64,000 bases of DNA, taken from contig CAJFCJ010000004.1 in assembly GCA_904063045.1 (NCBI GenBank), positions 1,791,713 through 1,855,712 on the forward strand. The letters run 5' to 3'. The notes under the pieces are model-generated. The model was given only the letters and a program-made list of their open reading frames with translations. It did not search any database and was not told where the DNA came from. This stretch comes from Dimorphilus gyrociliatus. Its lineage: Eukaryota > Annelida > Polychaeta > Dinophilidae. Numbering within the stretch: the stretch's first letter is position 1; every line of letters begins with the position of its first letter. Below, piece after piece: positions 11,289-23,336 of the stretch. The position numbers and the translations under genes are program-made.

Positions 11289-14200
11289 TTAAGCGTTTGA
11301 TTCGGTTTCATCATACATTTTTGACCTTCTTGGCTTTCTCGACCCTTCTTCTTTCCCTCCACTAATTTTTTTAATATTATCATTTAAAAGTAATATTAAC
11401 ATACATTTTAAATTAAACTTAAAAATAAATATATACCCATTCCTTTTCTTTTTCTTACTGCTGTCGACTGGAACAGAGACGATTTTAAAAGTATCCGACG
11501 AAGAACCAACAGCAACGTGCTGGAAAAATGTTCAAGTTTTGTTTGTTTATTTGTTCTTATTATAATAATTAATTTTAATTATTTAATATTAATTAAATTA
11601 ATTTACCTTTTGATTTTCCTCGTACTCTTCATCGTCAAATTCTTCATCGTTCTTGCTGAACTTTTCGAACTCTTAATTTGTTTTTAAGTAAAGGTCATCA
11701 AATTGAATATAACCCATCAATGAAATAAAATAGATAGTTTCGTCTTACCTTCAGGCGTGGCAACATAATTGACTGGAAAGAATCCTTGAGCACCATCTAT
11801 TTCTCCCATCCACCAATTATCGGTATCTTTGTATATAACAGCAATAGAATCTCCCTTTTGGAAAGATATTTCGTCGGAGCGCTGAGCTTTATAGTCGTAT
11901 AAAGCAATAACCTAGAAAATAAAGATATTTTTTAGATTCCATTAGCTCATATTCTTATGATCATATTGATAAATAATGCAATTCAAATTCTTTTCAAAGG
12001 CCAAACAAGATGCAACTAATGTAAAATCTCTTCAACATGGAATAGTTCATGCATGGTACTAATTTATCATATGCATTCTATGCACAAATTCATATCTAAC
12101 TAAACTATATCAACAGACCTGATATTTTTGATGCTGTAATTAACAATATAATTAAGTGAAAGAATATCGTTAAACATAATGCTATTCATATCAAGTATAC
12201 AGCAAACAGTTTTACTGGAATACTGTGAGAAAAACCTGTTGAAAGATTAATTATCTTACCGTTTCATCTTCTCTTTTTACGGTAGTAACAGTAAATTCAG
12301 CTTTGCCTTCTTTTGTCTTCAGAAATGAGAGAATAAAAGATTCATAAGGGAAAATAAAATAATACTTAATACAAACCAAATTCATAGATATTTCTGGTGA
12401 AAACGGATTACGCGCAACAGAACCCCTTCTAGTAACTGAAATATTTATTAATAGAAGAAAGACATGAATTATTCACTAAAGCTTATTAGTTATTTTATTG
12501 CTAACCTGAAGTGAATCCGGGCTTCCACGATCCATAAGAGTCAGCAGCATGATGAACATCAGCCTGAATGATTCTATGATGCGGCTGCGGAGGGAATTGC
12601 GATGGAAGAGGACTCTATTTTAATGAATATGGAAAGAGATGTAATCTCTTAGTTATTTACATACGGAAAGAATCATTGAAAAATAAAACTGAGTTCATTT
12701 AAACGATAATCATTCATTAACTATAAAATATATGAATATAGCAGGCGAAAAATAAGGAAAAGTAGCATAAGAAAGTGAAAAAAAATTATCCTAATTTTAT
12801 ATATAGCTATATAAACTTAAGAATGTAAATCATTTTATCCAAAAAAAATGCAAAAAGTGACGATTTAAGCAGTTTATTCGTGCTTAGCTACCTGTCTACC
12901 GGATAGAGGACGGCCTAATTGTTTTATATTCTGTTTTATTTTTTTCAATCAAGGAAAAAGAAAAGTTAAAAATTGAAAAGAAAAAATTTTATATGATCTA
13001 ACGTCAATTTATTTGTTATTAGATAGATTTGAAAGAATTGAGTTTACTTACAGTCATCATACGACTCTGATATGCGTCTATTGTTGATCCAAGAGTATTC
13101 AAGCCATCACTTTGTATAGAGTCACGATCGAACGTTAAAGATTTTCGATAACCACCCGATTTAAATTGCTATTAGATGTAATGTTTGTGTATATTATATA
13201 TAAATTGGTAAACAATACGAGCTTTTACCGATACGGCGTCAACTCTCTTATTTATTTTTTCCCATCTCATTTTTGCGGAGGTGTCCATCTCCTCTTTCAG
13301 CAGAATTGTTCGACTGCGGGCAGTCGAGATTCTAAAATACAATTAAGTCATATAGTATATATACAGTTAAAATAAAGATATGGTAATATACCTATCATAT
13401 TCATCTTCTGTATCTGTGGGAGCGGTTTGATGCAACATTGGCGATTTAGCTCTCATTGATAATTTCTTTCTCTGTAGGCTCTGAAGTCTTTCCACGCCAG
13501 AATTTTCTCGGGCAACTAGAATTTATAAGCAATTATAGTAGTTCATTTATTTTGTTAATTATAAGAAAAAATACCTTCACTATCATATTTATAAATAAGA
13601 ACCGGATGATTCTCACCAAAAGCACAAAATGCAACAATGTGGTCGTGTGGATGATAATCAACGTCACTAACAGGTTTTACATAGTTTAAATCGGTGTACG
13701 AAGCAATCTGATCTCCTTTTGTGGTTGTAATTGAAAAATTATAAGTTTCTACATGATATTTTGGTGATTTCCATTTACCTGTATCACTATTCCAAACGTA
13801 GGCTGCTGAATTTTCGGACCCGCCAAAAACAAAGGTACCACATGGTGAAAAACAACTACCAATTTGTTCTTTAAAATTTAGGCTTCCAACAAATCTTTGA
13901 GTTACTTTTAATCTATTAGAGGTAAAACATTGCTATGGTGACGTTCAACGAAATTAGGCTTATGCTAAAAAAACTTTACTGACAGTCTTAGATCTATCAA
14001 TCTGATCATGTTATCACGTGTGTGTACTAATAATTTCCGACCTGAAGGATGGAGTCTTATTCGATTAACAGTTTTTCCCTAAAACGAGATAAACAAATTA
14101 AATGCTATCACGCAAACTAACACAATGGGATAGTACCTTAATCTCATCCATATTTATATCATCTTTTAATGTCCAATCTCTTGTAACACCTGCAAACATT

Positions 14201-17200
14201 CAAAAAACGCAATGGCCAATTGATATTCTATTGAAAATTTTGTTACCATTTTTCGAGGGAACTTCTGTTACGTAGACATTCCATTTACGAATATTTCCCA
14301 AGCCATCGGAAGAAAACATCACCCTCCCATCTTCATCGAAACATATGCAGTTAACGTGACTGACGTGTGGATCAAGTTCTTGAATCAACTGAATTAAACA
14401 TTTGAATTGTATGGAATGAACTCGTAAGCTTAATAATGAATTACTTACTGTCCCATTCACACCTGAGCCTGCTATCGACCATACCCGAATAATATTATCG
14501 AAGCCTCCCGTCACAATGATCGATGGAACTCTCGGATGGAATAGTGCTGTGTAAACAAAGTTTGGATGGGGAAGAACTTTACATGGTTCTGATTTCATTT
14601 CCTCTATATCCCAAACTCTATCAATTTAAATTTATATTTATAGTGTTATATGTCAATTACCACAATAAAAAATGAATTTTTACCTGACAGTACAATCGGA
14701 AGATGCTGATACCAAAAGTTTACTGTTATGAGACCAGGCAGTAGAATAGACTAGGCCGAAATGACCATTAAAATATCCTCGTAATTGGCCCCCCGGTAAC
14801 TAATATCAATAGAAAATTAATCGCCATTGGCTTATTTAAACTTTAACCTACCTCGTAAATGTAAAGGGGATAAGAATTTCCATCTTTACAGGCGCAAGCT
14901 AAACTTAGCCCATTAGGTGAAAATTTTAGTGTATAACATCCTCCTTTAGTATCAGACAATGAGATATCTAGACGATTTGGTATTCGGCATATTTGCCCTG
15001 GAAGACGAGACCATAGAACGGCCATTGACTTTGAAGCCTTTAACTTTGAAGGATCATATTTATCAAGATCTCTTAATGCTTGAGATCCTTCTTCCTAAAT
15101 ATTTCATTGATAATCGATTATACTATAATTTCTAGGCCCGATGGTTATGTTACCTTTTGAATTGCATATTTCGAACGAGATGAAGCTGGGACTTCTCTTG
15201 GAAGTTCCATACCGTACACAGTAACATATAAAGTAGATGGATAAACCATTCTTTGACCACTTTTCCACCATAAATAAACCTAAAATAGCACAGTAAATAA
15301 AAATACCTCTGAAGTGATAATTTATACGAACATCGGGAACTTTTGATCGACTTCTCATATTAGACGGTTTGTAAAGTTGAAGGCGAACTTTTTTATTTGT
15401 ATTTAATTTATTATTAGCACCGCAAATCTATTGAATAAATTAAACCATCAATATATAATACAATCAATAGACCTTACTGTATACCTTAAGAAAACCCCAA
15501 GCTATTCTATGCCATCCTTTTTCTCTTCCAGCAGGTGTGTAGCGATTAGATGCTGATGCCATACTAACGAAATCTAGTAACTTTTTAAATAAGTCATTTA
15601 ATTGAATTTTTCTATTTTAGATGGAATTAATTAACTTTCTTACTTCAAAGAATATAATACATTGATCATTCAGAAACCAATTAAAATTTTCATTGAAGAC
15701 GAGTCGTTCCTCCCATTTCGGTATAAAAGATCTATTATAGTTATCATATTCATTATCATATATCTTCTTCGGTACGATAATAATAATAATAATAATAATG
15801 AACTAACCTATTTTGTTTAAAATCAAACTTTTCAGTCATCATTGGTAAAACAAAATCTATATTTTCATTTTCAGTTTCGTTAAAGTATGTAACAGCTCTA
15901 TCCCTATTTTAAAGAGATTTAATTAGAAATTTCTCATTAGCATCCTGTCATTAATTATTATTTACTTGTGCTGCTTCTTAAAACAATCTCCGGTTTCTGT
16001 ATTTAGAATTGATACACGAATAACTGGATGTCGAATATAAAAATCCACCTGATTCGAATGTAAATATTATTTAATATTAAAATATACGCATTAATAAAAC
16101 TTATCCTAATTTAATATACCTTAAGTTGATCTGTTTTGTGTACAAACACGCATAAAGAGTATCCTTCGTCAGGTATAGCTACTTCTGGTGGAACTTGCTC
16201 CTCTTCAGCTTCTTCCTTATCCTGATCTTCTATAGCTTCATTCGAGGCTCCTTCCTCTCCGTCGACTTGATCTATATAGATTAATGCATTCATTTCAATA
16301 GCGTTCCTTACAAAGTGTTAGGATGTAGCAAACCTTCCGGCTTCTTTCGCCTTTTCTTTTTTCTTCTTTTCTTTCCTTCTGTTTCTGTTTCAGTATTTTC
16401 GTTTGTTTCTTCTGTTGGACCCTCTTCATCATTTGCTTTAGGCTTTGGTTTTGATCTTCTTCTTGGTTTTTCACTGTCTTCGGTTGTAAATTTTCTTAAA
16501 TATTGAGAGTAAGTTATAAATGATCGCAACGGATTAGAATTGAATATTACTCTGTCCCTTCGTCAGTTTCTACTGTTTTCTTCTTTCTACGCGGCTTCTT
16601 CTTAACTTCATCTTCGTAAATGATACCATTTTCGGTTCCTTATGAAAATAATTACGTTAATTAATTGATATCTAGAGCTAGCGCATTAAAATAGCGCTTA
16701 TAAACTTATTTACTGTTACTCTTTTCAGTTTTTCTAGTATATTGATCATCCTCTGGATTAAACGTGTTAGCATCAATTGTATCGTCTCTTTCTTTAGCTA
16801 ATGTAGCACTATTCCTGAGGTTTTGTAACTGTTCAAAAAGTTTTTGATTTAAGAAAAGACCGGTTTTAATTGAAAATATCTAAATGAAGCAAACCATTAT
16901 TTCTTCTTCTTTCTTCTTCTTTTTTTTCCTTTTCATTCTGATATAGAATTTTTTTTATTTTATTCTATTAACTAGTAGAAAATTAGAATATATCTTACTT
17001 TGAATTTTTCTCACTTTCTTGTACCACATTTCGTAGCATCTCATCAATTTCTTGTTTGTCATCTGTTGAAATGATTTAAATTTTAAAATTTGGCACCTAA
17101 AAATGTGGTTAGAATTACTGATAAGAGGTTTTGAACTCTCTTTTCTTGCCCCTCTCGATCGCCTTTGAGGAACTAATAGTTAAAGGGAAAATATAAAATC

Positions 17201-17419
17201 GTGTTAGAAAAGTAATACATGTTCAAACAAGCTTGAAAATTATAAAGTTGAAGAAAATTATAAAACATATGTATTAAATAACTTGTTATATAAAATATAA
17301 AAATGAGTATGAAATGATAACAATTTTTAAACTGTTGATGTATTAAAACATTAAGTAATTAATAGTTTTTTTTTCAAATAAATATTAAAAAATATTTCGA
17401 ACTAACCATCGTCCGCCAT
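11289..17419 (-). CDS. AHI1: AHI1/jouberin homologue, C2-like, WD40 and SH3 protein of the ciliary transition zone
   Basis: 31 exons, 1082 residues (human 1196). Exons: 17419-17407, 17062-16999, 16814-16714, 16638-16551, 16494-16334, 16271-16120, 16048-15966, 15903-15808, 15731-15644, 15580-15485, 15427-15332, 15279-15154, 15094-14852, 14799-14684, 14617-14449, 14388-14247, 14189-14137, 14078-13984, 13912-13779, 13715-13575, 13515-13392, 13331-13229, 13168-13052, 12930-12892, 12614-12506, 12435-12377, 12316-12260, 11911-11749, 11671-11607, 11519-11437, 11361-11289. Layout: Lys/Glu-rich N-terminus; C2-like region about 195-330; seven-blade WD40 about 410-750 (VLPHPNFVYTALFHP, AFCAFGENHPVLIYKYD); linker; SH3 about 955-1009 (ALYDYKAQRSDEISF, WWMGEIDGAQGFFPVNYV). 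AHI1 acts at the transition zone and basal body; human loss causes Joubert syndrome. Homology and phase force a weak GTTCGT donor at 15331. The last exon is chosen by phase and gives a short basic tail. Confidence 0.93.
15778..15799. repeat. (AAT)n microsatellite inside a 76-bp AHI1 intron
   Basis: Seven or so TAA/AAT copies fill about a third of the intron at 15732-15807. Confidence 0.8.
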
Positions 17420-17580
17420 TTTTGTTTTTATGCTCCGCACTAAAAATTCTTTCGCGGTCGATTCGTAATAGTGAAAGATTTCACGCCATCTATGGTTTAC
17501 CTGAATGGTCACGTGATATCCACCAGGTAAAGGACTGGCAATATATATTTTATCTGAGTTTTTATCAGCATGATATAAAG

Positions 17581-18835
17581 ATGATTTTTAATCAAAATAT
17601 ACTTCTGTTACTTGCTTATCTTATCGGTTCCGGTGAGTGGATGCTAAGATGTTCTAGTACTCATTTAGTAACGTTAACATCTCTGTTTTTTAGTCCGACT
17701 ACAAGAACTTCCTAGGATAACTAAAAAAATTCTACCTGAGATAAAACGTCTTGGCGAAACTGGAATGTTAAATTGCACAGGTAAGACATCTTACAAGGTG
17801 ATTTTGATGACTTTTATAATCTATTGCTTCTTATGATTAGTCGCAAGACAAGGCAGTAACATGGTAAGCTGGATTCGACCTAAGAAAGATCAAATTACCG
17901 AAAATGATAAGATTTCAATAGAAGAACACTTGAATACAATTGTTGATGGGTGGCCGAAATATAGCGTCTACCTAAATGTGCGCGGAGACCAAAGAACATA
18001 CACACTCGTTGTTAGACGACTTATAACAAATGACAATGGAACATATACTTGCAGGGTAGATGTTAGAAATGGAGATCAGTACGTTTCCACAGAAGGTCAT
18101 ATGATTGTACTTCTCGCTCCGGCTATTGACATGACGAGAACATCAGCAACCGTAATAGTTCAAGAAGGAGAATCAACAGTGCTAAGTTGTGCTGCAACAG
18201 GCTACCCTTACCCAAATATAACTTGGATCAGAACTAATGGCAGAAACTTACCTAAGCCATACAATAAATATTCTCATAAAGGGAATACTTTGACACTTAG
18301 CAACGCACAAAAAGAGGCAAGAGGTGTCTACAGATGTATAGCTGATAATAATGTAATTCCTACCGCTAAGCAAGACATCACTGTCTATGTAAAGTTTAGA
18401 CCTTCGGCCAAAGCCGTACAGACTTCATATGGTCAAATGCAAAATATGTTTTTGGATGTTACTATTCAGTGTATAGTAGCTGGATACCCTCAGCCCGAAT
18501 TGAAATGGTGGAAACGTACCGCTGGTGGAAGAGAAGAGATAAAAAATGATGCCAAGCACGCCATAGAAGTTATTCATTCTCACGGTCAAACATTGGGCGT
18601 TAGTGAATACTGGCTAAGTTTGTTAATCAGAATTGTAACAGCGAATGATTATGGAGAATATGAATGTGAAGGAACGAACGAATATGGAAAAGGATTTGCA
18701 GTTGTAGAAGTATACGAAACTTCTGAATGTCAAGGAGCTAATTGTATTTTAAGTGATGATAAAAGTTCCATGGCAACTAGAACTTATTTTAGTGCTTTTT
18801 TTTTGTTTATAACCTTGCTTGTTTGTTTAATATGA
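17581..18835 (+). CDS. Lachesin-like GPI-anchored protein with three Ig domains (intron-bearing copy)
   Basis: Exons 17581-17632, 17694-17780, 17841-18835; 377 residues. A signal peptide (ILLLLAYLIGS) is followed by three Ig domains, each with its Cys pair and YxC signature (GTYTCRVDVRNG, GVYRCIADNNV, GEYECEGTNEYG), with NxT/NxS sites. A 20-residue hydrophobic C-terminus after a small-residue patch suggests GPI anchoring. The family (lachesin, amalgam, IgLON-like) mediates cell-cell adhesion in nervous system and epithelia. The Ig2-Ig3 link KFRPSAKAVQTSYGQMQN is nearly identical in plan to the paralogue at 55052, which is intronless. It lies 161 bp from the AHI1 start, sharing a divergent promoter region. 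The stop is only 83 bp from the convergent AKAP7-like gene. Confidence 0.9.
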
Positions 18836-18918
18836 TATGATGTTTTTTTAACTATATAACTTGCATAATGTGTTTTTTATTCAGTTTTTTATAAATACAG
18901 AAATTTTAAAGTTTTCAA

Positions 18919-19926
18919 TCATAAATCATTCTTTAACTTTACTTCCTTCTCAACAAAGTAATAAGTTCCATCTTCATTAGTGCCTGACATAGAGTTAAGT
19001 TGTATTGTGTCTACTCTTTCTACACCAAAGTTAATTTCATCCTCTTTGTACTTTATCCAAGATTCTTCTGGTATTTTATACTTTAACTCTTTTTTTTGGT
19101 AAGAATAACAATTTAATATTAATATTTTAAAAGAATCTTACATAGTAATATACAGACTTTTTTGATATTTTTTAGCAGCTTTACTTATCTTCATTATTGT
19201 TAAATGAGGTTGAAATTCTTGTTTACCGCTTACATTCAGGCCATTTTCTTCGAAATGATTCTTTAAGTCATCTTTCAAATGCAAATTACTAATCAGATAT
19301 TTATAAACATATAAATATTTCTTATTCAACTAACTGCGTAATGTTTTCAATTTATTAAAATCGTCATTATCCTTATTGATATCCGCAAAGACAACATTCT
19401 TTCCAAAGTTATTAATATTTTGAACAGTGAATTGTAAACTTTCGGGAAATTTTTCAAAGGATGAAAGCACTTCTTTAGCTCTATTTTAATATTTTAAACA
19501 CTTTTTAGAATTTCTTTTTCAACTTCTTTGCCTTACTTAAAATAAATATATTCTGTGTACATACTTTTCTATATCGTTCTCGTTAGGTAAGTGCATAACA
19601 AAAAGAGTCACGTGACTCTTCGATGGTAAAACCATAACTTTTTCTAACACTGGCAACTTTTGTTTAATTTCGTTTTGAATGTTTGCTAACTTTTGTATTA
19701 TCTGATTGAAAAAGTGGAAAATGTAGACTTTTTAAGCGAAAAAATGGCATAATAAAATTCTTAGAAACCTCTTGATTATTAATTTGAACGGCAAGAAAGT
19801 GAGTTGGGGAAGATTTCGTCACTTTCTTATTCTTAACTTGTGGTGCTGCTGCATTGGAGTCGGAGTCTATGACAGAATTTTGTACATAGTTCACTATAAT
19901 TCTGAATCACAAATACCTTGAGACAT
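18919..19926 (-). CDS. AKAP7: AKAP7-like 2H phosphoesterase
   Basis: Exons 19926-19917, 19893-19769, 19701-19565, 19480-19331, 19288-19158, 19088-18919; 240 residues. Two HxT motifs of the 2H fold are present: KSHVTLFVMHLPNEND and QEFQPHLTIMKISK. PTHFLAVQINNQE opens the fold and INFGVERVDTIQLNSM closes it, matching AKAP7. In mammals this domain binds nucleotides or acts as a 2',5'-phosphodiesterase, while short AKAP7 forms also bind PKA. No PKA-binding helix is evident here. Exon edges in the second half are tentative: the donor at 19157 (GTCTGT) and the 42-bp intron ending at 19289 were picked by phase and homology. The first intron would be just 23 bp, which is suspiciously short; an alternative start exon may exist upstream. 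Confidence 0.75.
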
Positions 19927-20231
19927 TATGCTTCTGTAGGAATAGGAACAACATACAAAATGACTTTTTTGACAAACTGATGGTAGTCTTTTGGTTGTTA
20001 CTATTGCAGGAAAATAAAATAAACCTATTAGTACGCCTCTGACTGATTGCATTTATTACCAGTTTATTCTAAAGATAAAATATAACACGCCCTCTATCGT
20101 GTTTTTTTTGTAATAAAACAAATTGGACAAAAAGTATATTAAAAGTCTTAAGAAAAGTTTGCAAAGACTTAAGAATTATAATACAATGAGTCATTAATAA
20201 TTTTTAAATTAAAGATATTGATTTTATATAA
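19927..20231. other. Divergent 5' flanks of AKAP7-like and F-box genes
   Basis: 305 bp between two oppositely oriented coding starts. No exon seen; presumably promoter sequence for both. Confidence 0.5.
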
Positions 20232-21787
20232 ATGGAACCTCCACCATCATCTCAGCTCTCTGAAGAAACATGGCAATATCTTCCGGATGATATTCTTATG
20301 ATAATCTTAAGTTATTTAAATGGCAGTGACTTGGCCTCAATAACAGGAACTTGTCAAAGATGGCGTAATTTTTTCCACAGTAAAAAGTTTTGGAAGAGTT
20401 TAACATTAACGATTAAAGAGGAAACAAATGATTCAGAGAGATTAGAGTTTGTATGCAGTCGAGTAAAAACTTGTAAACATTTAACAATAAGATGGCTATT
20501 TAATAGTGATTTTATAACTGTAATACCAAATTCAAGAATTTCTGGTCTAAGTATTCAAGCTAGAAACGTTTTAAAAATACTAAACTCAATGACAAACAAG
20601 ATAACTGAACTAAGACTAAGATTGTTAGATACTCAAGAGGCTTTTCATTCGGATTTTTTTCTTGAAGCATCAATAATCATTGCAAAATTCTTAAGAACAG
20701 TGAATAATCTTCAAATCTTAAGTTTTGGTTGTAATCCATTTCTAGTAAACAAAAGTATGATAACTTGTCTTAATTCTTCAAGTTTGACAAACTTAACAGA
20801 GTTGAATATAGCAACAATAAATCATATTACATGGAGGCTTAATCGTAAAAGATGTCAACATGTATTAGATTTAAATATGGGTATTGTCATTCATTAATAT
20901 TCATTAATATTCATTAATTACGCTATATACAGTATATTCATTTAAATGACATTTATCCATATAGTAAAATTAATGATTAAATTGAACAAATTAACGATTG
21001 ACTGGCAAGAAGTTACAGAAGATTTAATAAAACGTTTTATAAGATCTATATGTCCTTTAAAAAAGTTAATTATTTATATGCAATCTCACAATTGTATCAA
21101 TGCTAATCATCCTACTAAAAGCTTATGGTACGAGCTAGAATCCAGCAAGAAAACAGAAATAACTCTTGTATTTTGGAGTGGCATTCATCCAGATATGATC
21201 TGTCCATCGAGTAGGCTTATTTATCCTGTAGTTTGTCATAAGCTAATTGAATGCACTTATGTTGATACGAATTATTCAATGTTGTTGACAGCGCATAAAG
21301 ACTGTTTAAGAAATCAAATTTTTTGTTGCTTGAACAGAGATTGCGTTTATTTAGAAAATAGCGAAGAATTATGGGAATCAGCTATTCAGTGTAAAAACTT
21401 AGAGAATATTGTTATAATAGGACATTATTTAATTCCTTCTTCAATAAGGGCTATTGCAACGGCTTTTGCTCCCCATCTTAAACACTATTTAATTGCAGAT
21501 ACTTGTATAACTAAGGTAAATGAGCATGTCAGTCGACAGAGTACTTTTTAATTAATAAGTTCTGTTTAATTATTTAGGATAGCGATGATAATTTAATGGA
21601 CAGCTATGCTCATATATCGGACGAAGAACTGGCGGTTTTAGCAAGTGATGTAAGTAAAAAATTGGAGAGAAGATGGAAGCCATTAAGAAAAGAAAGCCTA
21701 CCAAAAGAAATTGATTATTTTATAGACGATAACGATGAATATTTATTTGGTACTGTGCAAAAGAGAAAAAGAATATTGAACATTTAA
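20232..21787 (+). CDS. F-box protein with leucine-rich C-terminal region
   Basis: Exons 20232-20880, 20965-21515, 21578-21787; 469 residues. Residues 14-60 form an F-box: LPDDILMIILSYLNGSDLAS, then CQRWRNFFHSKKFWKSL, the Skp1-binding pattern. The remainder is leucine-rich with LRR-like spacing (LTNLTELNIATIN, LNKLTIDWQEV), ending in a basic tail. By family it should be the substrate receptor of an SCF ubiquitin ligase; the substrate is unknown. Exon joins are in phase, with GT..AG ends. Intron 1 contains three tandem copies of attcattaat. I do not recognise a named orthologue; FBXL-like is the nearest description. Confidence 0.8.
20888..20919. repeat. Three tandem copies of a 10-bp unit (attcattaat)
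   Basis: Located at the start of F-box intron 1. Likely slippage; noted because the intron is only 84 bp. Confidence 0.8.
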
Positions 21788-22013
21788 TTATCAATCGATT
21801 TGTCATAATAAAAATCCAATTAATGTTTTGTGTTAGGCTAATTAATTAAATAGAAAAAGGGAATAACATGTTTTACCTTTTAGTTTGGCGGCCTATCAAT
21901 AGATATATTTAAATTAATTTAATAAATAACCTTTGGAATAGTCATCACTTGACACGATTTAAAAAAAAATCAATTGTTAGCAACAGCGATAGATCATACG
22001 GCAAAGTAAACAC

Positions 22014-22595
22014 ATGATGACAACATCTCAGACAACTATTAGACGGCAAAAGAAACTATTAAGACATATTGACGACTACTCAACGGATTATGGTCTAGAC
22101 AAACAATCTATTACGAACCTCGTAAACAACCTCAATTTAACCGATTGTGAAAAATTAACCACTATCAAAAGAAATTATGATTTACTTAAAGTTGACTTTC
22201 AAGTGGAAGGGTCTTACTACGAATACTCGGAAAGTCTACAATTTCGTTTAAGGCGACTTCTTAACGTATTAGAACCGGAACTAGTACGAATTGAAAGTGA
22301 GAAGAGAGAGCCGATTGATACAAATCAAGTTTGGATAGAGTTAAAGACTATTTTATTGGATACTTTAAGCATTGATAAAAAATTTATTGATATCCTTTAT
22401 AGAGATTCAGATTTCGGGTATTGTACGATAAATAATCTCCGGTCTAGGCCTAATCGAAAAGCAAAAGTCGAATATTTAATAAGTTTTTTGAGAAAATTTG
22501 GTATAGCAGGATTATATAAGTTGGCTGAATTTTGTAGGAAAGACGATCGCTACAATTTCATTGAAAGAATGATTATTAATCGCCTTAACGATTGA
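22014..22595 (+). CDS. Small death-fold (CARD-like) protein, single exon
   Basis: 193 residues, starting at the first of two adjacent ATGs. Residues about 105-190 look like a CARD: LLDTLSIDKKFIDILYRDSD, then NRKAKVEYLISFLRKFGIAG and LYKLAEFCRKDDRYNFIERM, which follows the helix 4-6 pattern of kA..Ll..L...G..ay..f...L. The N-terminal half is also all-helical and charged (HIDDYSTDYGLDKQS, LLNVLEPELVRI) and may be a second, more diverged death fold. There is no enzyme domain. Such proteins act as adaptors by homotypic contact with caspases or kinases. A CARD-caspase lies 9 kb downstream, but partnership is only suggested. Assignment is from pattern alone; a DED or other helical bundle is possible. 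Confidence 0.6.
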   Translation: MMTTSQTTIRRQKKLLRHIDDYSTDYGLDKQSITNLVNNLNLTDCEKLTTIKRNYDLLKVDFQVEGSYYEYSESLQFRLRRLLNVLEPELVRIESEKREPIDTNQVWIELKTILLDTLSIDKKFIDILYRDSDFGYCTINNLRSRPNRKAKVEYLISFLRKFGIAGLYKLAEFCRKDDRYNFIERMIINRLND

Positions 22596-23336
22596 AATGA
22601 CTTATTGGACCATAACTGAATAATCTTATCAGTAATTTCAATTGTCAAGTTATTTCACAAAAGTTTATAAAGAGACTATCCTAATATATTCTTTCAATAG
22701 ACTAGAAAAAATACACACTCCATACCTAGATATGTAATAAGAGATTTCGATGAGTGATAATAAAGATATGATAAGAAATGAGATGTGAATAAGTATATAA
22801 TATGGTATATAACATATATTTATATACTATCATATATATATATATATACCGTATATATAAGCTTTTCTATTTTTTTTGCAATGCCACGTGAAAACAAAAA
22901 TTGTTTAAACAAACAAAACATATAAACTATATATATATATATATTTATATCATATGAAAATATATATATATATATATTAGTATATAGACTGTATGTATTT
23001 ATCATCATCATCGTCATAAAAAAAACAGTTTAACAGTTTCATTTTGTTTTTTTTTTCTCTTTTTTCCTTCCTTTTTCTCTCCTTCTTTAAAATGAAAGAC
23101 GAATTAATCTTAGCAGATAGATAATTTGCAATTAATGCCAATAAGGAACAAAAAAAAACATTAATCTTTCATATGTTTTAGCGTTTTGGATAATAAATTT
23201 CTCATGTTTAATAAATGTGAACTTTTTAAAAAAAGTCCATAAAGAAAATGTTTTTTACGCAGCAATTTCTTTTCTTATTTTCTTCTTTTTTTTAAGAGAA
23301 AACCAGTTATTTATTAGTAATACTAACAGAAAAAAA
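22596..23336. other. Intergenic TA-repeat-rich region
   Basis: Contains long (TA)n tracts and A/T homopolymers. No gene is supported; a 65-codon open frame over the TA tracts is low complexity. Confidence 0.65.
22798..22985. repeat. (TA)n tracts
   Basis: Several runs of alternating TA separated by short unique bits, with potential to fold back on themselves. Confidence 0.75.

Noticed and set aside
11108-11383. 91-codon minus frame at the AHI1 3' end
   Set aside because: Phase from the preceding exon enters a different frame that gives a short basic tail and stop at 11289; this frame turns into low-complexity hydrophobic sequence.
15104-15358. 84-codon frame across an AHI1 intron
   Set aside because: It is intron read-through; the conserved WW...YPSTLYVTV segment lies in another frame after splicing.
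22820-23017. 65-codon frame over TA repeats
   Set aside because: Product is alternating Tyr/Ile from (TA)n; not protein-like.
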